Positions 44,299 to 52,603 of a stretch of 64,000 nucleotides of DNA are shown here, piece by piece (position 1 is the stretch's first letter; the number at the start of each line of letters is the position of its first letter). Both the position numbers and the translations under genes were made by a program. Origin of the DNA: JAWHTC01 sp032586155. GTDB lineage: Bacteria > Pseudomonadota > Alphaproteobacteria > Rhodobacterales > Rhodobacteraceae. The stretch is taken from assembly GCF_032586155.1 (NCBI RefSeq), contig NZ_JAWHTC010000003.1, positions 434,001 through 498,000 on the forward strand, written 5' to 3'. The notes beneath the pieces were generated by a model. That model worked only from the letters and a program-made list of their open reading frames with translations, did not search any database and was not told the origin of the DNA.

Positions 44299-44715
44299 AT
44301 GGCGCATGAACGTATTCGCAAGTTCAACACTGGTGAAACATATCCGGAGCAGAACTTGGACAATGACCTGTGCCAGGCCGTCGTAACCCGAGGGGGCAAG
44401 ACCGTGTGGATGCGCGGCCAATGCCCGCAGAACCTCGATGACGCGGTCAATATCGAAAGCCACGATCCGACCGAGCAGACCCACAAAGTGATGTAGAATA
44501 TTCGCCAGTTGATCGAAGAAGCCGGCGGAGAGATGTCGCATCTGGTCAAGGTTGTCGTTTACATCACAGATGTGCGTCACCGCGAGGCGGTATACCGGAC
44601 CATGGGGGAATACATCAAAGGTGTGCATCCCGTTTCGACCGGTCTTGTCGTGCAGGCATTGGCGCGGCCCGAGTGGTTGGTCGAAATAGATGCCACGGCG
44701 GTTATTCCGGATTGA
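44299..44715 (+). pseudogene. RidA/YjgF-family protein interrupted by an in-frame amber codon
   Basis: The first 65 codons encode a RidA-like N-terminus (YPEQNLDNDLCQAVVTRGGK, MRGQCPQNLD, TEQTHKVM). Codon 66 is TAG at 44494-44496, and the same frame continues for another 72 codons with the expected family sequence (NIRQLIEEAGGEMSHLVKVVVYITD ... VEIDATAVIPD). Relatives usually have Gln here (HKVMQNI), so one C-to-T change in CAG explains it. RidA proteins hydrolyse reactive enamines/imines. It may be a fresh pseudogene, a sequencing error, or read through by a suppressor tRNA. Confidence 0.85.
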
Positions 44716-44722
44716 GAGCGCT

Positions 44723-44777
44723 GGCTGGGGGGCCAGCCCCCCAGACCCCCCGGGATATTTGAAGCAAGAGGAAGAGG
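44723..44777 (+). repeat. Dispersed GC-rich hairpin repeat, copy B
   Basis: Matches copy A (6789-6843, minus strand) at 52 of 55 bases. Here it lies between the ridA-type gene and the DUF1028 gene, and its GAGGAAGAGG tail ends about 9 bases before the DUF1028 ATG, so it probably supplies that gene's ribosome-binding site. Confidence 0.8.
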
Positions 44778-44786
44778 GGCTTTGGC

Positions 44787-45464
44787 ATGACCTTTTCACT
44801 GGTGGCGCGATGTGCCGGAACTGGGATGTTCGGGGTGGCGATTTCATCATCCTCGCCTGCGGTGGCGGCGCGCTGTGCTTTTGCCCGGGCGGGCGTCGGG
44901 GCGGTGGCCTCGCAGAATGTAACCGACCCGTCGCTTGGGCCGCTGGCATTGGACGTGATGGGGCGGGGCCTGAGTGCCGCCGAGGCGATTGACGAGGTGC
45001 AGCGGCGCAGCAAGTTCATCGAGTACCGGCAGGTGCTGGCGGTGGACGGGCAGGGCGGTACGGCAATCCATTCAGGGCCGAATTCGCTGGGTATCTGGAC
45101 CCAGGCCGAGGGCAGGGATGTGGCCTCGGGTGGCAATCTGTTGGCAAATGATGGCGTGCCGGCGGCCATCGTGGCCGGGTTCGAGGCTGCGCAAGGTCAT
45201 CTCGGCGACCGGCTGGTCGCAGCGATGCAGGCTGGCTTAGCTGCGGGTGGCGAAGCCGGGCCGGTGCATTCGGCGGGGATGCTGATTGTCGACAAGGTCA
45301 GTTGGCCAGTGGCCGAGCTGCGCTGTGACTGGATTGACGAGGGCTGTCCCATTGCCGCAGTGGCGCGGGCCTGGGAAGTCTACAAGCCGCAGCTGGAGGA
45401 TTACGTGATGCGCGCACTGAACCCCACGGCGGCGCCGTCCTATGGCGTTCCGGGAGACGAATGA
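44787..45464 (+). CDS. DUF1028 family protein (Ntn-hydrolase-like)
   Basis: 225 residues. MTFSLVARCAGTGMFGVAISSSSPAVAARCAFARAG matches the DUF1028 start, and GPNSLGIWTQAEGRDVASGGNLLANDGV its centre. The family is predicted to be related to Ntn hydrolases and often sits in oxidative catabolic clusters with RidA-type and Rieske genes, as here. Ends 15 bases before the second Rieske gene, so it is co-transcribed with it. Confidence 0.85.
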   Translation: MTFSLVARCAGTGMFGVAISSSSPAVAARCAFARAGVGAVASQNVTDPSLGPLALDVMGRGLSAAEAIDEVQRRSKFIEYRQVLAVDGQGGTAIHSGPNSLGIWTQAEGRDVASGGNLLANDGVPAAIVAGFEAAQGHLGDRLVAAMQAGLAAGGEAGPVHSAGMLIVDKVSWPVAELRCDWIDEGCPIAAVARAWEVYKPQLEDYVMRALNPTAAPSYGVPGDE

Positions 45465-45479
45465 CAGGAGGGAAATGAC

Positions 45480-46610
45480 ATGGGAAACCAAGCGATTTCA
45501 ATGCTGTTGCAACAGATAGCGGCTTGTCAGAATGACCGGCCATGGGGCATGCCGGGGCGGTTCTATACCGACCCGGACTGGTTTGCCCATGAATGCGATA
45601 CCGTGCTGCGCCATGGCTGGCACGCGCTTGGTCGGGCCGATGAGATCCCCGAGCCGGGGGATTACTTCTGCGCTACTATCCTGAACGAGCCGCTGATTGC
45701 GGTGCGCGGCGAGGATGGCGAGGTGCGTGTTCTGTCGAATGTCTGCCGCCATCGCGGTATGCCGCTGGCCGAGGGGCGGGGCAAGGTGAAACGGTTCCTG
45801 TGCTCCTACCATGCGTGGGCGTATGGGCTTGACGGGGTGCTGTTGCGCGCGGCGCGGATGCAGAATGCTGACTTCGACGCCAGGACATGTCGTCTGGCCG
45901 GGTTCGAGGTGAGATTGTGGAACGGCATGATTTACACCTCGGTCGCCGATGATCCGCCACCTTTCGAGGCGCCCGAACTTGATGCATTGCTGGCGCCCTA
46001 CGAGCCCGGGAACTTCCACCTCGTCCACGTCGCCGAGGAAGAGTGGAAATGCAACTGGAAGAGCCTGGTGGAGAATTTCATGGAAGGTTACCATCTGTCG
46101 GTGGTCCATCCCGAGACGCTGCATGGCTATACTCCCACCGGGATGGCGAAGAAGGGGCCGAGCGGGGCGGGTTTTACCACCTATTTGGCGAATTACCCCG
46201 ACAGCGCGGAAACCCGGGGCCAGGGCGCACCGGGGTTGAGCGAGGCTGAGCGACGCCGCTCGACCCTGTTTGCGCGCTTCCCGACACAGGTGGCAAGCCA
46301 GGCGGCAACGCTGTTGGTGACGCTGTCGATCTTTCCACGGGCTGCGGACCGGATCTGGGTCAAATGGTCGATGGCGGCGTACGGCGACGAGTTGGACGAA
46401 GACACCATCGCCCAGCGGATTGCGCTGTGGGAAGACGTCAACCGCGAGGATCGCGAAAAATTGGAGAAGATGCAGACCGCGTTGGGGTCGAAACACGCCA
46501 TCGGCGGACCGCTGGCGGGTGAGGATTACGAAGGCACAGTGCGCGATTTCCTGAACTGGCTTGCGGTCGAGGATCGTACGGCGGTGAAGTTGACAGACGG
46601 CGCGCGATGA
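45480..46610 (+). CDS. Rieske non-heme iron oxygenase
   Basis: 376 residues. Rieske ligands C89, H91, C108 and H111 (CRH...CSYH), iron site in ENFMEGYHLSVVH. It is a clear relative of the enzyme at 41908 with the same domain order but different active-site surroundings, so the two may act on successive or different substrates. AGGAGGG lies 6-8 bases before the ATG. Overlaps the LysR start by four bases. Confidence 0.92.
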   Translation: MGNQAISMLLQQIAACQNDRPWGMPGRFYTDPDWFAHECDTVLRHGWHALGRADEIPEPGDYFCATILNEPLIAVRGEDGEVRVLSNVCRHRGMPLAEGRGKVKRFLCSYHAWAYGLDGVLLRAARMQNADFDARTCRLAGFEVRLWNGMIYTSVADDPPPFEAPELDALLAPYEPGNFHLVHVAEEEWKCNWKSLVENFMEGYHLSVVHPETLHGYTPTGMAKKGPSGAGFTTYLANYPDSAETRGQGAPGLSEAERRRSTLFARFPTQVASQAATLLVTLSIFPRAADRIWVKWSMAAYGDELDEDTIAQRIALWEDVNREDREKLEKMQTALGSKHAIGGPLAGEDYEGTVRDFLNWLAVEDRTAVKLTDGAR

Positions 46611-47551
46611 GCAGTCGCTTCACCCTTCGACAGCTGGAGTATTTCGTTGCCGTGGGGCGCGCGGGCTCGGTTGTCGAAGCGGCGGAACGGGTGAACGTGT
46701 CCTCGCCGTCGATCTCCACCGCGATTTCACAACTGGAACAGGCGCTGGGCCTGCCGCTGTTCGTCAGACGGCGGGCACAGGGCCTGTCGCTGACTCAGGC
46801 CGGGCGACAGATGATGGAGCAGGCGGGTGAGGTGCTGGCCCAGGCCGAGGCGCTTGCCCGGCTGGCGGGCGACATCGCCGGCGAGGTGCGCGGGCCGCTG
46901 ACTTTGGGCTGTTTGCTCAGTTTTGCCCAGATCATCGTGCCGGGGCTGCGCCGCGGGTTCGAAAATCTCTATCCGGACGTGGCTGTGCGGCAGCGGGAGC
47001 TGGACCAGGAGGGCATATTTGCGGGGCTCCGCCGGGCCGAGATCGATGTTGCGCTGAGCTATGACATGGGGATTCCGGCTGACCTTGAATTCGTGCCGCT
47101 GGTGCCGCTGCACCCATTTGCGATGATGGCGGTGGATCATCCGCTGACAGACCGGGATGCGGTGACGGTGGAAGAATTGAGGCCGCATCCGATGATCCTT
47201 CTCGATCTGCCGTATTCGTCCGAGTATTTCCTGTCGTTTTTTACCGCGCGCGGGACCCAGCCGGTGATCGCCGAGCGCACCCGCGACATGGCGGTCATGC
47301 GCAGCCTGGTGGCCAATGGCTATGGCTATTCCATAGCAACCATCCGACCGCTGAACGACCGCGCGCCCGATGGCACGCCGCTGCGTTTCGTGCCGCTTGA
47401 GGGCGCGGTCGAGCCGATGCAGCTGGGTCTGGTGATGGCCAAGGGGGCGACAAGTGTGCTGACCTTGCGTGCGTTCATTGACCATGCAAAGGCTTATGTG
47501 GCGGGTGGGCACGTACCCGGGATCATGCCATCGGGGGGCGGGGCAGTTTGA
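46607..47551 (+). CDS. LysR family transcriptional regulator
   Basis: 314 residues. Winged-helix HTH (FTLRQLEYFVAVGRAGSVVEAAERVNVSSPSISTAIS) followed by the two-lobe effector domain (GPLTLGCLLSFAQIIVPGLRR, VDHPLTDRDAV, LVANGYGYSIATIRP). Unlike most LysR genes it is transcribed with, not divergent from, the oxygenases. Likely controls the 40.6-47.6 kb cluster. Its effector domain is similar to the one fused to the flavin reductase at 43038, so both may sense related compounds. Confidence 0.92.
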   Translation: MSSRFTLRQLEYFVAVGRAGSVVEAAERVNVSSPSISTAISQLEQALGLPLFVRRRAQGLSLTQAGRQMMEQAGEVLAQAEALARLAGDIAGEVRGPLTLGCLLSFAQIIVPGLRRGFENLYPDVAVRQRELDQEGIFAGLRRAEIDVALSYDMGIPADLEFVPLVPLHPFAMMAVDHPLTDRDAVTVEELRPHPMILLDLPYSSEYFLSFFTARGTQPVIAERTRDMAVMRSLVANGYGYSIATIRPLNDRAPDGTPLRFVPLEGAVEPMQLGLVMAKGATSVLTLRAFIDHAKAYVAGGHVPGIMPSGGGAV

Positions 47552-47622
47552 CCCCAGAACTTCAAGACTTAGAAATATATAGAAAATTTTTTGGCAAAAC
47601 TGCCTGCGCCTGACCGTGGGTG

Positions 47623-47659
47623 TTGACCATGTTCGCTCCGGGGTCAATCTATTTTTTTT
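47623..47659 (+). terminator. Rho-independent terminator at the end of the cluster
   Basis: TTGACC (47623-47628) and GGTCAA (47642-47647) can pair, and the T-run TTTTTTTT at 47652-47659 follows. Located about 70 bases after the LysR stop, a typical distance. Confidence 0.55.
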
Positions 47660-48019
47660 GCTTCGGCTTGCGGAGAGATGGGCCACCCAAACGTGTAGTA
47701 AATTGCAGGTTGTCCCCTTTCACCTGTGGACAATCACATGGGCGCGTGGCGCCTTTTGCGTAGGTTGAGAGACGCTGGGGGATTTGATTGCGCTAGGTTG
47801 CGCTGCAGAGAAGAGGCCGTCCACGAACCGTGCAATCCCCACGCGGAGCTTCGATGTCGTTCTTGTCTGAGACGACGGATGGTTGCCTCTCTGGGTTCAG
47901 GCATTGGGCTTGGGTGACGATTTGGCGTAACGCACGTGAATCGCGGAGCGCCCGAATTTGAGCAAAGCCGATTTTCATGAGCCCGGGGGCACCTTTGACC
48001 GGGAGCCCCCATTTCCAGG
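47660..48019. other. Intergenic space, no gene recognised
   Basis: 360 bases between the LysR terminator and the end of the minus-strand LuxR-type gene. Short open frames here have no family pattern or ribosome site. Near the right end GGGGGC (about 47982) can pair with GCCCCC (about 48004), a possible terminator for the minus-strand LuxR gene. Confidence 0.5.
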
Positions 48020-48874
48020 TTAGCGCCGGCGCACGCCGCCCTTGTCCATCTCGATCAGGATGTCGTGATTGTCATGGCCCGGCCCGTGCAAGGGATCGGG
48101 TAGAGCGCCCATGCTCATCGCCAGGGCGGCGAGTTCGGCCCGGTTCGACAGGCCGGTCTTGTTCATCAGCGTGTTCATCCGCTGACGAACCGCCGAGATC
48201 GAGATGCCAAGTTCGGCCGCGATCTGCTTGTCTTGAAGCCCAAGGCCGATCTTGGCCAGCAATTCGTGCTGTTTCTCGGTGATATGGTTGCGCTCGCGGA
48301 ACTCGGCCGAGAAGTGATGCATATAGCGTTGGTGGGCGGCCATGGCGGCAGCGGTCATGGTCCAGCCATGCGCCTTGACGATCTGGATCATCTCGCGCCG
48401 AGAATGATCCCCAGTAAAGGTGATCAAGGCCGCCTGGGGTGGTGCGTTGTGGCGAAGCGGGATCGAATAGCCCGCACGCATGCCGCGTTTCGCGCCCTCT
48501 TTCAGCACTTCGACACGGCGCGCCGGGATGTGGATGTATTCGTCGATGAATTCGATCCCCACCATGATCGGGGTCAGGTGATGCATGGCATGGCTGCGAA
48601 AATACGACCATTTGTGCAATTCGGGATCGGAGTTGAACTGATTCAACCAGGTCGAATCGTAGGACGTGCGGATAAACAGGGTTTTGCGGAAATCGGCGTA
48701 GGAACTTGCGCAGATCAAATCGATGAACGGCAGATTCAATTCCCGGCCAAGCGCAGTCAGATGCGCCCAGACCTCGCGTGAATGGGTCGTGACCTCCAGA
48801 TCAGCTAAGAACCTCCTGAGCAGAGGCGGCGTGTAACACTCGGCCTCGACAAGGTCCCGGTGGCGGTCGCTCAC
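48020..48874 (-). CDS. LuxR-type regulator with probable autoinducer-binding-like domain
   Basis: 284 residues. The C-terminus is a clear GerE/LuxR HTH (ITEKQHELLAKIGLGLQDKQIAAELGISISAVRQRM). The N-terminal 190 residues resemble the LuxR ligand domain in arrangement (DSTWLNQF, then HKWSYFRSHAMHHLTPIM, GYSIPLRH, ALITFTGD), but the invariant residues of AHL receptors are not all recognisable. No luxI-type synthase gene is near, so it would be a solo regulator. It is the second gene after the CII-like protein, 10 bases downstream of it. Confidence 0.75.
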   Translation of the reverse strand: MSDRHRDLVEAECYTPPLLRRFLADLEVTTHSREVWAHLTALGRELNLPFIDLICASSYADFRKTLFIRTSYDSTWLNQFNSDPELHKWSYFRSHAMHHLTPIMVGIEFIDEYIHIPARRVEVLKEGAKRGMRAGYSIPLRHNAPPQAALITFTGDHSRREMIQIVKAHGWTMTAAAMAAHQRYMHHFSAEFRERNHITEKQHELLAKIGLGLQDKQIAAELGISISAVRQRMNTLMNKTGLSNRAELAALAMSMGALPDPLHGPGHDNHDILIEMDKGGVRRR

Positions 48875-48884
48875 CGCCGTATCC

Positions 48885-49343
48885 TCAACAGGATTCTTCT
48901 TCGAGGTGCAGCTTCATGTCGATCAGCACCTGTTGCAGCGCCACCGTTTCCTTCAACAGGCGCTTGGCCTCGTTCATGGTGATGATGCCGTCCTCGATCG
49001 ACTGCTGGTATTCGGCCATCAGCATCGCAAACCGCTGGCTCAGCGCGATGACGTCGGCGTTGACGCCTCCCTTGTCATCGGCGTTCTTGCGGCGGTCGTC
49101 ATAGCTCAGCGTGATGCCCTTCAGATCGGCCAGGGCCGATGTGACATGCGGATAGCTTGATGCCTCTTCCAAAGCGGCAACGGCGTCGATCGGCATGAAC
49201 CGGTCGGTATGTTCGTCGCTGTCGGAATAATAACGGCCCAAGGTGGCCTTGGACTTGCCGGTCAGCTGGCAGGCCGGTTCGATGCCGACATCCTTGACCA
49301 GTGCCTCGGTGTGTTTCTTCAGATAGCTGCCTACACCAGCCAT
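48885..49343 (-). CDS. Small regulator-like protein resembling phage CII family
   Basis: 152 residues. The first half (EALVKDVGIEPACQLTGKSKATLGRYYS, then FMPIDAVAALEEASSYPHVTSALADL) has the layout of CII-like phage regulators: a helix-turn-helix-like segment then a LPVDxLxALE-type helix. The second half is a helical, probably oligomerising, tail. No phage genes are nearby. It is transcribed just ahead of the LuxR-type gene. Assignment rests on pattern only. Confidence 0.55.
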   Translation of the reverse strand: MAGVGSYLKKHTEALVKDVGIEPACQLTGKSKATLGRYYSDSDEHTDRFMPIDAVAALEEASSYPHVTSALADLKGITLSYDDRRKNADDKGGVNADVIALSQRFAMLMAEYQQSIEDGIITMNEAKRLLKETVALQQVLIDMKLHLEEESC

Positions 49344-49690
49344 GATGGATCCATCCCCTGTTTGCCCTGTTCCCCGCGTGCGGCACGGGGGAAATCGTTA
49401 ATCCTTTTCCCATTAGTCGGTTTGCCGACAAATGTCATCGTAGAAAAAGCCCGGGGCGACCCGGGTTGCCGGTGCGCGGAACCAATTCCCGCCACCGGAG
49501 GGCGAGACCCGGGCGGTTTTGTCGCAATTTGATGACGTGCAAGCTCCATCCCCAGTGGCCTGTCCTGCACGGTTTGAACCAGATCGCGACAAACCGGTGG
49601 GGTTTCGCCCAGGCGCGACCCGGAAAATGCGTGTGATGCCGTTTGAGCGGGGCCTTGCATCCCGTCTTGCAAAGGGTGAAAACCGGGCCC
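49344..49690. other. Divergent regulatory space with several hairpins
   Basis: 347 bases between the minus-strand CII-like gene and plus-strand tdk. It contains a near-perfect hairpin (TTCCCCGCGTGC against GGCACGGGGGAA, about 49368-49391), GTCGG-TTTG-CCGAC (about 49416-49429), and CCCGGG-GCGA-CCCGGG (about 49451-49466). The first would fold in the leader of the CII-like transcript. No gene seen. Confidence 0.5.
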
Positions 49691-50290
49691 ATGGCAAAGC
49701 TCTATTTCAATTTCTCAACCATGAATGCCGGCAAATCGACGGTGCTGTTGCAGGCCTCGCATAACTATCACGAGCGCGGCATGCAGACTTATCTTCTGAC
49801 CGCGCAGCTGGACAATCGCGCAGGCGAAGGCCGGATTGCCAGCCGGATCGGGATCGGGGCGGATGCCGACACCTTTGCCGCGGATGATGATCTGTTTGAA
49901 GCGATTGCAGCGCGGCTGAAGGAAGGGCCGGTTAATTGTGTTTTCGTGGACGAGGCGCAGTTCCTGACCAAGGAGCAGGTCTGGCAATTGGCCCGCGCGG
50001 TGGATGATCTGAAAGTGCCGGTGATGTGTTACGGCTTGCGGGTCGATTTCCAGGGTGAGTTGTTTCCCGGTTCAGCCGCGCTTCTGGCCTGGGCCGATGA
50101 GATGCGCGAGGTCCGCACCATCTGCCATTGCGGCAAGAAGGCCACGATGGTGGTGCGCATGGGACCGGATGGTCAACCTCTGGTCGAGGGGGAACAATTC
50201 CTGGTTGGTGGCAACGAAACCTATGTCAGCCTGTGCCGGAAGCATTGGCGCGAAACGGTGGGCGACAGCTCCGCGCCGTCGGATGAGTGA
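49691..50290 (+). CDS. tdk: Thymidine kinase
   Basis: 199 residues, type II TK. P-loop STMNAGKST at 9-17, VFVDEAQFL Walker B, CYGLRVDFQGELFPGS the nucleoside-binding lasso start, and zinc ligands CHC...CRKH. Salvages thymidine. The start at ATG 49691 gives the classical N-terminus; the frame continues upstream to 49643. Confidence 0.95.
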   Translation: MAKLYFNFSTMNAGKSTVLLQASHNYHERGMQTYLLTAQLDNRAGEGRIASRIGIGADADTFAADDDLFEAIAARLKEGPVNCVFVDEAQFLTKEQVWQLARAVDDLKVPVMCYGLRVDFQGELFPGSAALLAWADEMREVRTICHCGKKATMVVRMGPDGQPLVEGEQFLVGGNETYVSLCRKHWRETVGDSSAPSDE

Positions 50291-50295
50291 CCTGC

Positions 50296-51453
50296 ATGCC
50301 CGTTTGGCTTGACCGTTCGACCTTCCTGACCGGGCTTGTCGTGGCCGTGGTCGGCTTTTTCAGCTCTTTCCCGATCCTGTTGCAGGGGATCAACCAGATG
50401 GGGGCCAGCCCATCCCAGGCGGCCTCGGCCCTGATGGCGGCGGCGCTGGCGATGGGGCTGGCAGGCATTGGTCTCAGCCTATGGCAGAGGATGCCGATCA
50501 GCGTCGCCTGGTCCACGCCCGGTGCAGCGCTATTGGCGGTGACCGCGCCCGATGCGGCGGGTTTTGCCGGTGCAGTGGCGGCGTTTCTGGTGGCGGGCCT
50601 TCTGACGATGATTGCCGGCCTCTGGAAGCCACTGACCCGTGCAACCACGATGGTGCCCGCCCCCGTGGCGCATGCGATGCTGGCCGGTATCCTGCTGTCG
50701 ATTTGTGCCCGCCCCGTTCTGGCGGCGGTCGAGATCCCGCAATACGCCCTGCCAATCATCGCCACCTGGTTCATCGTCAGCCGGTTCAACCGGCTATTCG
50801 CCACACCGGCTGCGGTTCTGGTCATGGGGGCCGTCATCATTTGGGCCAATGGTGGCACCTGGCCCTTGCCCGATTATGTCCTGACCGCGCCCGAGTTCGT
50901 GGCACCGGTGTTTTCCTGGGGCGGGGTCATGGGAATTGCTCTGCCGCTTTTCGTTGTCACGATGGCGACCCAGAATGTGCCAGGCATCGCCGTTCTGCGG
51001 GCCGAACGGTATGATCCCAGCCCGGGGCCGTCGATTGCTGCAGTGGGCGGGTTCAGCGTGCTCTCGGCTCCGTTTGGCGCACCGGCCACCTGCCTGGCCG
51101 CGATCACGGCAGCGATGTGTGCCAGCCCTGACGCCCATCCCGATCCGGAGCAGCGCTATCTGGCGGCAGTCTGGGCCGGGCTGTTCTATTGCCTGTTCGG
51201 TATCTTCGCCGGGGTCATTACCGCGTTTACCGCCGTCGCGCCGGCGATGGTTCTGCCGACGTTGGCCGGGGTGGCGCTGTTCGGCGTGTTCGTCGGCTCA
51301 GCATCAGCGGCGATGGCCGACCCCAGCGGCCGCGAGGCGGCGGCGCTGACCTTCGTCATCACCGCGTCGGGGGTCAGTTTCCTTGGGCTGGGCGGAGCGG
51401 TCTGGGGCTTGATTGCGGGCTCGCTGGTGTGGATGCTGCGGAGCAGAGGATAA
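50296..51453 (+). CDS. BenE-type benzoate/H+ symporter family protein
   Basis: About 385 residues, eleven to twelve membrane helices. ISVAWSTPGAALL, MLAGILLSICARPV and VMATQNVPGIAVLR-like stretch (TMATQNVPGIAVLRAERY) are characteristic of BenE. Likely proton-coupled uptake or export of an aromatic or related acid. A GTG at 50287 overlapping the tdk stop is another possible start. The hydratase gene begins 12 bases after its stop, suggesting a functional pair. Confidence 0.85.
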   Translation: MPVWLDRSTFLTGLVVAVVGFFSSFPILLQGINQMGASPSQAASALMAAALAMGLAGIGLSLWQRMPISVAWSTPGAALLAVTAPDAAGFAGAVAAFLVAGLLTMIAGLWKPLTRATTMVPAPVAHAMLAGILLSICARPVLAAVEIPQYALPIIATWFIVSRFNRLFATPAAVLVMGAVIIWANGGTWPLPDYVLTAPEFVAPVFSWGGVMGIALPLFVVTMATQNVPGIAVLRAERYDPSPGPSIAAVGGFSVLSAPFGAPATCLAAITAAMCASPDAHPDPEQRYLAAVWAGLFYCLFGIFAGVITAFTAVAPAMVLPTLAGVALFGVFVGSASAAMADPSGREAAALTFVITASGVSFLGLGGAVWGLIAGSLVWMLRSRG

Positions 51454-51465
51454 CGCGAGGGCGAT

Positions 51466-52236
51466 ATGGACATTCAGGAAACCGGGCAGACATTGGCCGA
51501 GGCGCGCAAGGCCGGTGAGAAACTGGCGAAATATCCCGGCGCGCGCCCCGCGAACCTAGCGCGAGCTTTTTCTGTGCAAGAGGCAATGATCGCGGCCATG
51601 GGGCGCGACATTGTCGGTTGGAAAGTTGGCTTGACCTCTGAAAAGGCACAGGAAATCTGTGGCTACGGTGCGCCTTTGGCCGGTCCGGTCTTTGCCGGGG
51701 ACTCGCATGAGGATGGCGTGGTCCTGCCCGTGCTGGCAGGTGATCTGGGGATACTTGAGGCTGAGATCGGGTTGCGGATGGCAACCGACTTGCCACCGCG
51801 TGCAACGCCCTATACCCGCGACGAAGTAATCTCGGCTATCGGCACGGTGTTGCCAATGATTGAGTGGGTCAACAAGCGCTTACCCGGTGGTCTGCGCGAG
51901 GATGCCGAGTGGATCGTCGCCGACGGGGTGATGAACCGTTGCGTGATCTGCGGATCAGAACGGCCCTTTCATGCGGGTTTAGATCTGGCCCAAACCTCGG
52001 TGCAGGCCGAAGTGGATGGTCAGTCCGTGACCGAAGGGGTCGGGGCGAACGCCATGGGCGGGCCGCTTGAGGTGCTGACCTGGCTGGCCGGGGATCTGAA
52101 CGCGCGCGGGCGGGGGTTGAAAGCCGGCGAGGTGATCTCGACCGGGCTGGTCTGCGATGTGATTCAGGCCGTCCCCGGTACGCAGGTTTCCGCGGCGGTT
52201 GCCGGTATCGGCACGGTCACGCTGACCATCGTTTAA
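51466..52236 (+). CDS. 2-keto-4-pentenoate hydratase / fumarylacetoacetate hydrolase-family enzyme
   Basis: 256 residues. VGWKVGLTSEKAQE and LEAEIGLRMATDLP (the metal-binding Glu-x-Glu) followed by VADGVMNRCVICG and GANAMGGPLEVLTWLAGDL are the pattern of MhpD/HpaH-type hydratases that act after aromatic ring meta-cleavage. No ring-cleavage dioxygenase gene is nearby, so the exact substrate is unknown. Transcribed with the BenE-type transporter. Confidence 0.82.
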   Translation: MDIQETGQTLAEARKAGEKLAKYPGARPANLARAFSVQEAMIAAMGRDIVGWKVGLTSEKAQEICGYGAPLAGPVFAGDSHEDGVVLPVLAGDLGILEAEIGLRMATDLPPRATPYTRDEVISAIGTVLPMIEWVNKRLPGGLREDAEWIVADGVMNRCVICGSERPFHAGLDLAQTSVQAEVDGQSVTEGVGANAMGGPLEVLTWLAGDLNARGRGLKAGEVISTGLVCDVIQAVPGTQVSAAVAGIGTVTLTIV

Positions 52237-52360
52237 CCTCCAGTTAACCATTTTCCAAAGACATGCCGGAAGAGGGCCAGAATTGTGCCCGAATTGCCCA
52301 GTAGTACGGGGCATGGTCTCGTTCTTGATTAGTGGCGAGCTATATTAGAGGTGATAATTA

Positions 52361-52603
52361 ATGTTCGGTCTCATCAGATTTCTTGATTACTTTGGTGGCT
52401 TTGCCATTCTGACCGGGTTGCTTTGGCTCTATACCCTGTATCGTCGTGTTGCAGAGGCGACAGAGGTGCCAATGTCGAGTTTCGACCAGCCGCTGGCTGC
52501 GGCCAGTATCTTTCTGATTGGCATTGCCATGATAATTGCGGCCCGGATCGTGGCCGCCCATGTGCGGATGCGGGCCAAACAGGTCGACAAAACCCGGGCC
52601 TAA
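52361..52603 (+). CDS. Small integral membrane protein, unknown
   Basis: 80 residues with two membrane segments (GGFAILTGLLWLYTLY and AASIFLIGIAMIIAARIVA). The start lies 8-12 bases after GAGGTGA. It overlaps the end of the convergent KAS III gene by four bases. The 124 bases upstream (52237-52360) hold no gene. No known family. Confidence 0.6.
   Translation: MFGLIRFLDYFGGFAILTGLLWLYTLYRRVAEATEVPMSSFDQPLAAASIFLIGIAMIIAARIVAAHVRMRAKQVDKTRA

Noticed and set aside
47660..48019. Possible insertion-sequence remnant
   Set aside because: No transposase-like translation and no terminal inverted repeats were found in this gap.
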